Positions 1 to 5,246 of a stretch of 6,589 bases of DNA are shown piece after piece. The stretch lies in assembly GCA_021779635.1 (NCBI GenBank), contig JAJYAH010000400.1, positions 1-6,589 on the forward strand. The letters run 5' to 3'. A model generated the notes under the pieces. It was not told the origin of the DNA and did no database searches. It saw only the letters and a program-made list of their open reading frames with translations. The position numbers and the translations under genes were made by a program. This stretch comes from Pseudomonadota bacterium (GTDB lineage Bacteria > Pseudomonadota > Alphaproteobacteria > Rhizobiales > Xanthobacteraceae). How positions within the stretch are numbered: the first letter of the stretch is position 1; every line of letters begins with the position of its first letter.

Positions 1-157
1 ATCTCGAGACGAAGCCGCCGGGCACCGGGCGCAGCATATCGGGAGTCAGCGTTTGGGCTTGCGCCGGACCGTCTTGCAACGCGATCAGCGCAAGGCATGC
101 CAATAGCGCGCGTAAGGTCGTTGCGCGCTTGCGGCGGCCCCTTGCTGGACCCGTCAT
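1..157 (-). CDS. Secreted/envelope protein, N-terminal fragment
   Basis: Only about the first 52 codons lie in the window; the rest is beyond the left edge. From ATG at 157 the product has a basic n-region (residues 2-15, many Arg/Lys), a hydrophobic stretch LRALLACLALIAL at about 17-29, and an Ala-rich end with a likely signal-peptidase I site after AQA near residue 34. The mature protein would begin QTLTPDMLRPVPGGF. An in-frame TGA lies nine codons upstream. A GGAG about 13 bases before the ATG would also suit the GTG just ahead of it, so the start could be one codon earlier. Export to the periplasm or outer membrane is a safe reading. The mature start reminds me of rhizobial outer-membrane beta-barrel proteins, but that is a weak recollection and I assign no function. 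It is divergent from kdsD. Confidence 0.65.
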   Translation of the reverse strand, partial: MTGPARGRRKRATTLRALLACLALIALQDGPAQAQTLTPDMLRPVPGGFVSR

Positions 158-238
158 CACGATCAAAATACTCCAACAAATTCATACGCTTGCCGGCCGG
201 GTTCCGTGCGCGTGCGAGCCCCACGCGCGGAAAACGTC

Positions 239-267
239 GTTAACGGAGTTAAAACAATTATGGTTAA
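239..267 (-). promoter_or_regulatory. TTAA-rich cluster with a TTAACCAT (CtrA-like) half site
   Basis: Within the 211-base divergent region before kdsD, TTAA occurs three times (240-243, 249-252, 264-267) in a short AT-rich island. Read on the minus strand, the last copy forms TTAACCAT (260-267), which resembles a half site for the alphaproteobacterial cell-cycle regulator CtrA. The first copy sits in the palindrome CGTTAACG (238-245). The gaps between the TTAA copies are 5 and 11 bases, so the full TTAA-N7-TTAA site is not present. This is a candidate only. By orientation it would lie upstream of the secreted-protein gene. Confidence 0.25.
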
Positions 268-322
268 TGACCCGTTGAGAACCGGGCGCCGCGTCGCATC
301 GCGGATTTGGCCGTGCTAAAGA

Positions 323-349
323 GGGGCCCGGCTCGAAAGCCGATGCCCC
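323..349 (+). other. Strong hairpin in the presumed kdsD leader
   Basis: GGGGC (323-327) pairs with GCCCC (345-349), and CGGCT (329-333) pairs with AGCCG (338-342) around a CGAA tetraloop. The two stems are separated by a 1x2 internal loop. The structure ends 19 bases before the kdsD ATG, beside a poor ribosome-binding site. It could affect kdsD translation or mRNA stability, or be incidental GC-rich sequence. Confidence 0.4.
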
Positions 350-368
350 CAGCTCCCTGGAATCCGAC

Positions 369-1382
369 ATGGCCAAACCGAAACCGCTGATGACAAATTC
401 ATCCGGGACCGAACTCGCGAACACCGCCATTCAGTCGGCGCTGCGTACGCTCGAGGCCAATAGCAGCGGCATCGCCGCGCTGGCCGCGGCGCTGCAATCC
501 GATCTCGGCCCGGCGTTTGCCGCCGCCGCCGATGTCATTCGCAACGCCAAGGGGCGGTTGATCGTCACCGGGCTCGGCAAGTCCGGCCATGTGGCGCGCA
601 AGATCGCCGCCACCCTCGCCTCCACCGGCACGCCCGCCTTCTTCGTCCATGCCGCCGAGGCCGGCCATGGCGACCTCGGCATGATCACCGCCGACGACGT
701 CATCATGGCGCTGTCGTGGTCCGGCGAGCAGCCGGAAATGAAGGCGCTCATCACCTACGCCAAGCGCTTCCGCATCGCGCTGATCGCCATGACGGCGGAA
801 CGCGACTCCACCCTGAGCAAGGCCGCCGATGTCGCGCTGACGCTGCCGAAGGCCCGCGAGGCCTGCCCGCACAACCTTGCCCCCACGACCTCCTCGCTGA
901 TGCTGCTGGCGCTGGGGGACGCGCTGGCGATCGCGCTGCTGGAGGGCCGCGGCTTTACATCGGTCGATTTCAGCGTGCTGCATCCGGGCGGCAAGCTCGG
1001 CGCGATGCTGAAATATACCCGCGACCTGATGCATGCCGGCGACGCGGTGCCGCTCAAGCCGCTTGGCACCCGCATGTCCGACGCGCTGGTCGAGATGTCC
1101 TCCAAGGGATTTGGCTGCGTCGGCATCGTCGATCCGCGCGGACAGATCGCCGGCATCGTCACCGACGGCGACCTGCGCCGCCACATGCGGCCGGACCTGA
1201 TGACCGCGCTGGTCGATGACGTGATGACGAAAAATCCGAAGACGATTCGCGGCGACCTGTTGGCCAGCGAAGCGCTGGAAATTCTCAACTCCTCGAAGAT
1301 CACCGCACTGATCGTGACCGACGCCGGCAAGCCGGTCGGCATCGTGCATCTGCACGACATCCTGCGCGCCGGGGTGGCGTAG
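369..1382 (+). CDS. kdsD: Arabinose-5-phosphate isomerase (KdsD/KpsF family)
   Basis: Cytoplasmic enzyme interconverting D-ribulose 5-phosphate and D-arabinose 5-phosphate, the first step toward Kdo for lipopolysaccharide (or capsule, for KpsF paralogues). It has 337 residues, close to the 328 of E. coli KdsD. A SIS sugar-isomerase domain spans about 45-205, with TGLGKSGH (67-74), the sugar-phosphate motif SWSGEQPE (116-123), and FFVHAAEAGHGDLGM (91-105). Two CBS domains follow (about 215-272 and 282-335), containing TDGDLRR and the near-terminal HLHDILRAGV. From memory, the E. coli catalytic candidates are K59, E111, E152 and H193; all have counterparts here (K71, E123, E164, H205) at a constant offset of 12. 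The ATG at 369 is preceded only by a weak GGAA; a second ATG at 390 has no better site. No kdsA, kdsB or other Kdo gene is adjacent, so lipopolysaccharide rather than capsule use is an inference. Confidence 0.96.
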   Translation: MAKPKPLMTNSSGTELANTAIQSALRTLEANSSGIAALAAALQSDLGPAFAAAADVIRNAKGRLIVTGLGKSGHVARKIAATLASTGTPAFFVHAAEAGHGDLGMITADDVIMALSWSGEQPEMKALITYAKRFRIALIAMTAERDSTLSKAADVALTLPKAREACPHNLAPTTSSLMLLALGDALAIALLEGRGFTSVDFSVLHPGGKLGAMLKYTRDLMHAGDAVPLKPLGTRMSDALVEMSSKGFGCVGIVDPRGQIAGIVTDGDLRRHMRPDLMTALVDDVMTKNPKTIRGDLLASEALEILNSSKITALIVTDAGKPVGIVHLHDILRAGVA

Positions 1383-1385
1383 GCA

Positions 1386-1403
1386 CCGTCATCGCAATGA
1401 CGG
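1386..1403. terminator. Hairpin between convergent kdsD and CMD genes
   Basis: CCGTCAT (1386-1392) and ATGACGG (1397-1403) form a perfect 7-bp stem with a CGCA loop. The hairpin fills the 21-base gap between the kdsD stop (1380-1382) and the stop of the convergent gene (1404-1406), with no base left over on its right side. On the plus strand it is followed by CTAATTT, a poor T-tract, so it may act as a weak intrinsic or bidirectional terminator. Confidence 0.6.
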
Positions 1404-1955
1404 CTAATTTGCCGCTGCCGCCGGAAACCGCGCCGCATTTGCCTCCAGCGGCAGATCGAGCCCGTTCGCAATGTACGACACCGTGCGATAGAAGCCGCAG
1501 AGCAGGATGATCTCGAAGATCTGCGCATCGTCGTAATGCGCCGCCAGCGCCTTGAATTCCGCGGCACCCAGGGTGGCGCGGTGATGCAGCGCATCGACCG
1601 CTGCGATCAGGGCCTGCTCGGCCGCCGACCAGCACGGCGCATCGGCTCCGCCCTGCACCGTGGCGCGGACCTGCGCCTCGGTGAGGTGGGCGGCCTCCGC
1701 GAATGTGGCGACATGCACGCCCCATTCGTACTGGCATCCGGTCAGCGCGCAGGTCCGGTCGATGACGATTTCGCGGTCCCGCAACGGCAGCGGCCCGCGA
1801 TCGAGCAGACTGCCGGCCCGGAATTTTTCCCAGGCGCGCGCATTGCCGGCGATCACGCGGAACAGGATCAGCGGCGGCGCGCCGCGCATGATCCGGTCAA
1901 ACTGCTGCTGAAGTTCCGGCGCATAGGGCGGCTGCAGCGCTGCCAGTCGTGACAT
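1404..1955 (-). CDS. Carboxymuconolactone decarboxylase (CMD)/AhpD-like protein
   Basis: A 183-residue cytoplasmic protein of the CMD/AhpD superfamily. The diagnostic core is REIVIDRTCALTGCQYEWGVH (residues 61-81): Glu62, eleven residues, Cys74, then six residues to His81. This matches the spacing Glu-x11-Cys-x6-His of AhpD. AhpD's second (CxxC) cysteine, however, is replaced by Glu77, so classical disulfide-based alkylhydroperoxidase chemistry is unlikely. The EYEW-type sequence is common in the decarboxylase-like branch. Cys69, Cys108 and Cys153 are additional. A second helical part (about 110-165) contains SAAEQALIAAVDALH and CGFYRTVSYIAN, typical of the family. The ATG at 1955 has an AGGAG (1962-1966) six bases upstream. 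It is divergent from the HxlR-type regulator and probably controlled by it. The substrate is unknown; a role in reactive-compound or oxidative stress is an inference from the family and the neighbour. Confidence 0.85.
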   Translation of the reverse strand: MSRLAALQPPYAPELQQQFDRIMRGAPPLILFRVIAGNARAWEKFRAGSLLDRGPLPLRDREIVIDRTCALTGCQYEWGVHVATFAEAAHLTEAQVRATVQGGADAPCWSAAEQALIAAVDALHHRATLGAAEFKALAAHYDDAQIFEIILLCGFYRTVSYIANGLDLPLEANAARFPAAAAN

Positions 1956-1968
1956 GATAGACTCCTGT

Positions 1969-1985
1969 GCTACAATAAATGTAGC
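1969..1985. promoter_or_regulatory. Operator-like inverted repeat 1
   Basis: GCTACA-N5-TGTAGC is a perfect inverted repeat. It sits three bases from the Shine-Dalgarno of the CMD gene, in the divergent region shared with the HxlR-type regulator. It matches site 2 in 11 of 12 arm positions and is likely bound by the regulator. Its arm nearer the middle overlaps a weak minus-strand -10 candidate, TACATT (1978-1983). Confidence 0.6.
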
Positions 1986-1990
1986 GATAC

Positions 1991-2007
1991 GTTACATTAT
2001 CTGTAGC
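1991..2007. promoter_or_regulatory. Operator-like inverted repeat 2
   Basis: GTTACA-N5-TGTAGC repeats site 1 with a single arm mismatch. Its centre is 22 bp away, about two helical turns, so dimers on both sites would lie on nearly the same DNA face. It ends eight bases before the AAGGAA Shine-Dalgarno of the regulator, which fits autoregulation. TACATT (1993-1998) is a weak plus-strand -10 candidate with GCTACA (1969-1974) as a poor -35 at an 18-base spacing. Confidence 0.6.
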
Positions 2008-2027
2008 AAACTGCAAGGAAGCCGGCG

Positions 2028-2369
2028 GTGCCAAAACAGACCTCAGCCATGAAGAAACGCAGCGTCCGCGGCTCGACATCGGGCCGGCCAATCATGGTGC
2101 TGCTCGACCTCTTGGGACGGCGCTGGACCCTGCGCATCCTCTGGGAACTGCGCGATCAGCCGCTGACGTCGCGCGCCCTGCGCACCGCCTGCGACGAAGC
2201 CTCCCCCACCGTGCTGCAGGCCCGGCTGTCCGACCTGCGGCAGGCGAACCTGGTCGAGCTGGTGCCCGCCGGCGGCTATCGGCTCACGGCGCTGGGCCGG
2301 GAGCTGCACGAAAACTTCCTGCCGCTGCATCGTTTTGCCGAGCGCTGGAGCAAGCAGCGGGCGAATTGA
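2028..2369 (+). CDS. HxlR-type winged-helix transcriptional regulator
   Basis: A 113-residue DNA-binding protein. After a basic N-terminal tail (1-20), the HxlR-like core runs MVLLDLLGRRWTLRILWEL (23-41), helix-turn-helix around 45-78 with SPTVLQARLSDLRQANLVEL, a short wing (about 79-86) and LTALGREL (86-93) leading into a C-terminal dimerisation helix. This order is that of HxlR/YodB-type dimers, which often sense reactive electrophiles, quinones or oxidants. The usual N-terminal Cys before the first core helix is missing; the only cysteine is Cys55. The start is taken as GTG at 2028 because AAGGAA (2015-2020) lies seven bases upstream; the ATG at 2049 has no such site. It is divergent from the CMD gene, with two matching operator-like repeats between them. 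It could be placed in the wider MarR/PadR-like winged-helix group, but HxlR fits best. Confidence 0.85.
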   Translation: MPKQTSAMKKRSVRGSTSGRPIMVLLDLLGRRWTLRILWELRDQPLTSRALRTACDEASPTVLQARLSDLRQANLVELVPAGGYRLTALGRELHENFLPLHRFAERWSKQRAN

Positions 2370-2432
2370 TCTAGAGGCCTTATCTTGACGCGTTTCTTCA
2401 CGCGAACCGGTATCCACTTCGCTTGAAAACGC
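2367..2432 (+). repeat. Palindromic intergenic repeat, copy A
   Basis: The element fills the gap between two convergent genes: it begins with the TGA stop of the HxlR gene and its last base is shared with the stop codon of the nfeD-like gene. Its core is GCGTTTC (2390-2396) against GAAAACGC (2425-2432), with an inner stem GCGAA (2402-2406) against TTCGC (2418-2422). It aligns in the same orientation with copy B (4035-4099), sharing TGATCT, CTTAT, TTGA, TTTC, ACCGG and CCACTT in order. I recognise the type as common in Bradyrhizobium-like genomes. The hairpin may end transcription from both sides. Confidence 0.7.
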
Positions 2433-2878
2433 TACGCCGCGGCCACCGTCAGGCTCGCGCCATCGGCTTGCACGATCCGCACCCGGCTGCCGGCAGGCGC
2501 ATCGGGACCGGCGACGCGCCAGATCGTATCGTCGATCCGCACCGTGCCTGCGCCGTCGATGATCGGCTTCTCCAGTGTAAACACCCGGCCGACCAGCGCA
2601 TCGGCGCGCTTGTTGAGAAACGGATTGCTTTTGCTGACGGCGCTGCTGTTGCGCGCGATGCGCCGCCACAACGGCACCGCGGCGGCCGCGAAAACCGCGA
2701 ACATCAGGATCTGCACCTGCCACGACGGATGGATCGCAAACGACAATAGCCCGACCAGCAACGCCGCAAGCCCGAGCCAGAACAGGAAGATCCCCGGCGC
2801 GATCAGCTCCAGCGCCATCAGAACGACGCCGAAGATCAGCCAGTTCCAGGTGCCAAGGGTGGAGAACATCTCGGTCAT
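2432..2878 (-). CDS. NfeD-like membrane protein
   Basis: 148 residues. Three hydrophobic segments (about 12-30, 31-48 and 55-71) are followed by a soluble C-terminal domain (about 94-147) of the NfeD OB-fold type, with ALVGRVFTL, GTVRIDDTIWRV and GPDAPAGSRVRIV. It resembles the short NfeD form (E. coli YbbJ) that lacks the N-terminal ClpP-like protease domain. Family members work with SPFH/stomatin proteins in the inner membrane, in quality control or microdomain organisation. Here the SPFH gene ends just 10 bases upstream, so the two are almost certainly co-transcribed. The start at 2878 is chosen because longer in-frame starts would overlap the SPFH gene and add an Arg-rich, non-family tail. 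The ribosome-binding site is weak (AGAG), consistent with translation after the upstream gene. Confidence 0.88.
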   Translation of the reverse strand: MTEMFSTLGTWNWLIFGVVLMALELIAPGIFLFWLGLAALLVGLLSFAIHPSWQVQILMFAVFAAAAVPLWRRIARNSSAVSKSNPFLNKRADALVGRVFTLEKPIIDGAGTVRIDDTIWRVAGPDAPAGSRVRIVQADGASLTVAAA

Positions 2879-2888
2879 TGCACAGACT

Positions 2889-3872
2889 CTAGCTTGGCGG
2901 CGGGACCGGCGGCACGGCGCCCGACGGGCGGCGCGCGGCCGCCTGCGCCGATGCCGCACTTTCGCCGAAAGTGGCCTTGGCGATCTCGCCGATGCCGGCC
3001 AGCGATCCGAGCACGCTCACCGCCTCGATCGGCAGCATGATGATCTTCTGGTTCGGCGAGTCAGCCAGTTGCCCGAATGCCTTGATGTATTTGTCAGCGA
3101 TAAAGTAATTCAGCGCGGCGACGTCGCCCTTGGCGATGGCTTCGGAGACCATCTGGGTTGCCTTGGCCTCCGCCTCGGCGGAGCGTTCGCGCGCTTCGGC
3201 GTCGCGGAAGGCGGCTTCGCGACGGCCTTCGGCCTGCAGGATCTGGCCCTGTTTCGCACCTTCCGCGCGCAGGATTTCCGATTGCCGCTGCCCTTCGGCC
3301 TGCAGGATATCGGCGCGCTTGACCCGCTCGGCCTTCATCTGACGCCCCATCGCCTCGACGAGATCGGCCGGCGGCACGATGTCCTTGATTTCGATGCGGT
3401 TGACCTTGAGCCCCCACGGCGAAACCGCGGCATCGACCACGCGCAGCAACCGCTCATTGATCTCGTCGCGATGCGACAGCACCTGATCGAGATCCATCGC
3501 GCCCATCACCGAGCGGATGTTGGTCATCGTCAGCACGATGATCGCCTGATTGAGATTGGACACTTCATAGCTCGCCTTGGCGGCGTCGAACACCTGGAAG
3601 AACGCGACGCCGTCCACCGTCACGGTGGCGTTGTCCTTGGTGATGACTTCCTGCTCGGGAATGTCGATCACCTGCTCCATCATGTTCATCTTGCGGCCGA
3701 CGCGATCGAAATAGGGAATGATGATGTTCAATCCCGGCGCCAATGTGCGGGTGTATTTTCCGAAGCGCTCGATGGTCCAGTCGTATCCCTGCGGCACCGT
3801 CTTGACGCCGGCAAACAGCGTGAAGACAACCAGCAGCACCAGCACGATGGCGAAAATATCGAAGCCGTCCAT
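2889..3872 (-). CDS. qmcA: SPFH/stomatin-like membrane protein (QmcA-type)
   Basis: 327 residues. An N-terminal membrane anchor (about 5-22) is followed by the SPFH/band-7 domain (about 23-185), with [32 protein letters not shown] and the [17 protein letters not shown] segment. After it comes a charged helical region with three 11-residue repeats of ILxAEGx(R/K)xxx at 189-221, then an Ala/Glu-rich stretch and a Pro-rich tail (about 315-327). Stomatin-family proteins oligomerise at the inner membrane and regulate proteases such as FtsH (HflKC, QmcA). The start is set at 3872, where AGGAGA (3879-3884) lies six bases upstream; an in-frame start at 3914 would add a basic, non-family extension. 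It is the first gene of a two-gene operon with the NfeD-like gene, the same arrangement as E. coli qmcA-ybbJ. The symbol is by similarity. Confidence 0.92.
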   Translation of the reverse strand: MDGFDIFAIVLVLLVVFTLFAGVKTVPQGYDWTIERFGKYTRTLAPGLNIIIPYFDRVGRKMNMMEQVIDIPEQEVITKDNATVTVDGVAFFQVFDAAKASYEVSNLNQAIIVLTMTNIRSVMGAMDLDQVLSHRDEINERLLRVVDAAVSPWGLKVNRIEIKDIVPPADLVEAMGRQMKAERVKRADILQAEGQRQSEILRAEGAKQGQILQAEGRREAAFRDAEARERSAEAEAKATQMVSEAIAKGDVAALNYFIADKYIKAFGQLADSPNQKIIMLPIEAVSVLGSLAGIGEIAKATFGESAASAQAAARRPSGAVPPVPPPS

Positions 3873-3917
3873 GAAAAATCTCCTAAAGCGAAAATGCTTG
3901 CGACGCCACCGCACCGT

Positions 3918-3945
3918 ACTGCAACCATATGTCAGGCATTGCAGT
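3918..3945. promoter_or_regulatory. Inverted repeat upstream of the SPFH-NfeD operon
   Basis: ACTGCAA (3918-3924) and TTGCAGT (3939-3945) form a perfect 7-bp inverted repeat with a 14-base spacer containing CATATG. It lies 46-73 bases before the SPFH start, a reasonable operator position. No convincing -35/-10 pair was found beside it, so the role is open. Confidence 0.35.
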
Positions 3946-3954
3946 GCAGCGAGC

Positions 3955-3977
3955 CCCTGATTGGTCGTCCATCAGGG
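3955..3977. other. Hairpin CCCTGAT/ATCAGGG in the hemH-SPFH gap
   Basis: CCCTGAT (3955-3961) and ATCAGGG (3971-3977) are perfect 7-bp arms around a 9-base loop. It lies between copy B of the palindromic repeat and the SPFH operon. There is no T-tract on either side, so it is not a classical intrinsic terminator; it may be a structured leader, a protein site or chance. Confidence 0.4.
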
Positions 3978-4008
3978 ATGTAAGGTTCGACACGTTGAAA
4001 AGCCAGAA

Positions 4009-4099
4009 GATCACGGTCCGATCGAAACGGATCATGATCTGCACTCTTATTTGAGCATGATCTTTTCTGAAGACCGGGTCCCACTTTTCCGGATCATGC
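4009..4099 (+). repeat. Palindromic intergenic repeat, copy B (two-arm form)
   Basis: Two palindromes in series. The first (4009-4039) pairs GATCA with TGATC and TCCG with CGGA. The second (4055-4099) pairs GCATGATC with GATCATGC. A 15-base linker joins them. The 4035-4099 part aligns with copy A at 2367-2432 in the same orientation. The second palindrome ends one base before the hemH stop codon (4101-4103, minus strand), so a hemH transcript enters the hairpin immediately after its stop. The element resembles abundant dispersed repeats of Bradyrhizobiaceae; copy A keeps only the second arm. Confidence 0.75.
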
Positions 4100-4100
4100 C

Positions 4101-5138
4101 TCAGATCCAGCCCTGAAGTTCGCGCAATACCAGCTGGCGGATCACGTCCATGCCGGCGTCGCTGTCGTTCAGGCAGGGAATCGCCGCGAACTGTTCACCG
4201 CCATTGTGCCGGAAGATCTCGGCGTTCTCCTGCGCGATTTCTTCCAGCGTTTCCAGGCAATCGGCGGAGAACCCGGGCGTGACGACCGCGACGCGCCGCA
4301 CGCCGTCCTTGGCGAGTTGCGCGACGGTCTTGTCGGTGTAGGGCTGCAGCCAATGGTCGAAGCCGAAGCGCGACTGAAATGTCAGGATCAGCTTCGAGGC
4401 CTCAAGGCCCATGCGCTTTCGTAAGCTTTCGGTGGTCGCGATGCATTGCGCCTGATAGGGATCGCCCTGGTCGATGTATTTCTGCGGCATGCCGTGGAAC
4501 GAGGCCACGATCAGCTCGGGCTGGAATGGCAGGGTCTTGAGATGCGCGTCGATCGAGACCGCCAGCGCCTCGATATAATCCGGATCGTCGTAATAAGGCG
4601 GCGTCACCCGCAAGGTGGGTTGCGCGCGCATATCGCCGAGCACGCGGAACACTTCGTCGCACACGGTCGCCGAGGTCGCGGCCGAATATTGCGGATAGAG
4701 CGGCACCACCAACAGCCGGTCGCAGCCTTGCGCCGTCAGGGCATCGATCCTTGAGCGGATCGACGGATTGCCGTAGCGCATCGCCCAATCCACCACGACA
4801 TGGTCGTGGTCGGCGATCGACGCCGCGAGCTTCTCGGACTGTGCGCGCGTAATGGTCTTGATCGGGGACTCGTTTTTCTCGGCGTTCCAGATCTTCCGGT
4901 AATCGCGCGCCTTGCGGCGGGGGCGGGTGCGCAGGATGACGCCGTTCAGCGCCAGCTTCCACAACAGTCCCTGATTTTCGATCACGCGCGGATCGGACAG
5001 GAATTCCTTGAGATAGACCCGCACGCCCTTCGCATCCGCGCTGTCGGGGGTGCCGAGATTGACCAGCAGAACGCCGACGCGCCGCGGACTGACGTCCGCC
5101 GCGGGTTTTGCACTTTCGATGGGAACGACCGTGGTCAT
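4101..5138 (-). CDS. hemH: Ferrochelatase
   Basis: Inserts Fe2+ into protoporphyrin IX to make protohaem, the last step of haem synthesis, at the inner face of the cytoplasmic membrane. It has 345 residues, normal for bacterial HemH. Visible family blocks are VGVLLVNLGTPDS (21-33), VDWAMRYGNPS (116-126), VVPLYPQYSAATSATV (144-159), ASFHGMPQKY (212-221), TFQSRFGFDHWLQPYTD (253-269) and TPGFSADCLETLEEI (287-301). The expected catalytic pair, His in SFHG (H215) and Glu in DCLETL (E296), is present. The iron-sulfur cluster cysteines found near the C-terminus of some ferrochelatases (for example Caulobacter and animals) are not evident; Cys322 is the last cysteine. The ATG at 5138 has a poor ribosome-binding site (ACGGA about five bases upstream). 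It is divergent from the MAPEG gene and is followed directly by a palindromic repeat. Confidence 0.97.
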   Translation of the reverse strand: MTTVVPIESAKPAADVSPRRVGVLLVNLGTPDSADAKGVRVYLKEFLSDPRVIENQGLLWKLALNGVILRTRPRRKARDYRKIWNAEKNESPIKTITRAQSEKLAASIADHDHVVVDWAMRYGNPSIRSRIDALTAQGCDRLLVVPLYPQYSAATSATVCDEVFRVLGDMRAQPTLRVTPPYYDDPDYIEALAVSIDAHLKTLPFQPELIVASFHGMPQKYIDQGDPYQAQCIATTESLRKRMGLEASKLILTFQSRFGFDHWLQPYTDKTVAQLAKDGVRRVAVVTPGFSADCLETLEEIAQENAEIFRHNGGEQFAAIPCLNDSDAGMDVIRQLVLRELQGWI

Positions 5139-5169
5139 GAGGTCCGTGGCTTGGCGCGTTGTACCGGCC

Positions 5170-5197
5170 TTGTCAAGATAATGGCCAGTTCGATACT
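5170..5197 (+). promoter_or_regulatory. Candidate sigma-70-type promoter for the MAPEG gene
   Basis: TTGTCA (5170-5175) matches TTGACA in five of six positions, and GATACT (5192-5197) matches TATAAT in four of six, with a 16-base spacer. A start near 5204 would give a leader of about 43 bases that includes the strong ribosome-binding site. The -35 lies in CTTGTCAAG (5169-5177), so TTGACA is also read on the minus strand toward hemH, but I found no good -10 for that direction. Confidence 0.4.
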
Positions 5198-5246
5198 GTC
5201 GAGCGTCAAGGCATCAACGCCATATGACCGCGCCTCGGGAGGAACC

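Noticed and set aside
182..430. Minus-strand open frame across the kdsD start
   Set aside because: No ribosome-binding site or recognisable domain, and it overlaps the divergent control region and kdsD itself.
399..1355. Long minus-strand open frame opposite kdsD
   Set aside because: It is antisense to a clear kdsD with intact domains; the translation is Arg/Gly/His-rich low-complexity sequence typical of a GC-rich shadow frame.
1660..1952. Plus-strand open frames opposite the CMD gene
   Set aside because: Shadow frames of a well supported gene; no start signals or domain content.
2879..2959. Longer start for the NfeD-like protein
   Set aside because: It would overlap the end of the SPFH gene and add 27 mostly Arg-rich residues before the first membrane segment.
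3873..3914. Longer start for the SPFH protein
   Set aside because: The ribosome-binding site AGGAGA lies inside this stretch and fits the ATG at 3872; the added residues are basic and not family-like.
2544..3983. Long plus-strand open frame through the NfeD and SPFH genes
   Set aside because: It runs opposite two recognised genes and its product has no family features; it is rich in His, Asp and Arg as shadow frames in this DNA are.
5148..5176. Possible hemH promoter with TTGACA on the minus strand
   Set aside because: The -35 is perfect, but at 16-18 bases spacing the -10 candidates match only about two of six positions, so I do not list it.
4800..5246. Upstream extension of the MAPEG frame
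   Set aside because: This part lies antisense to hemH, and a strong ribosome-binding site directly precedes the ATG at 5247, where family similarity begins.
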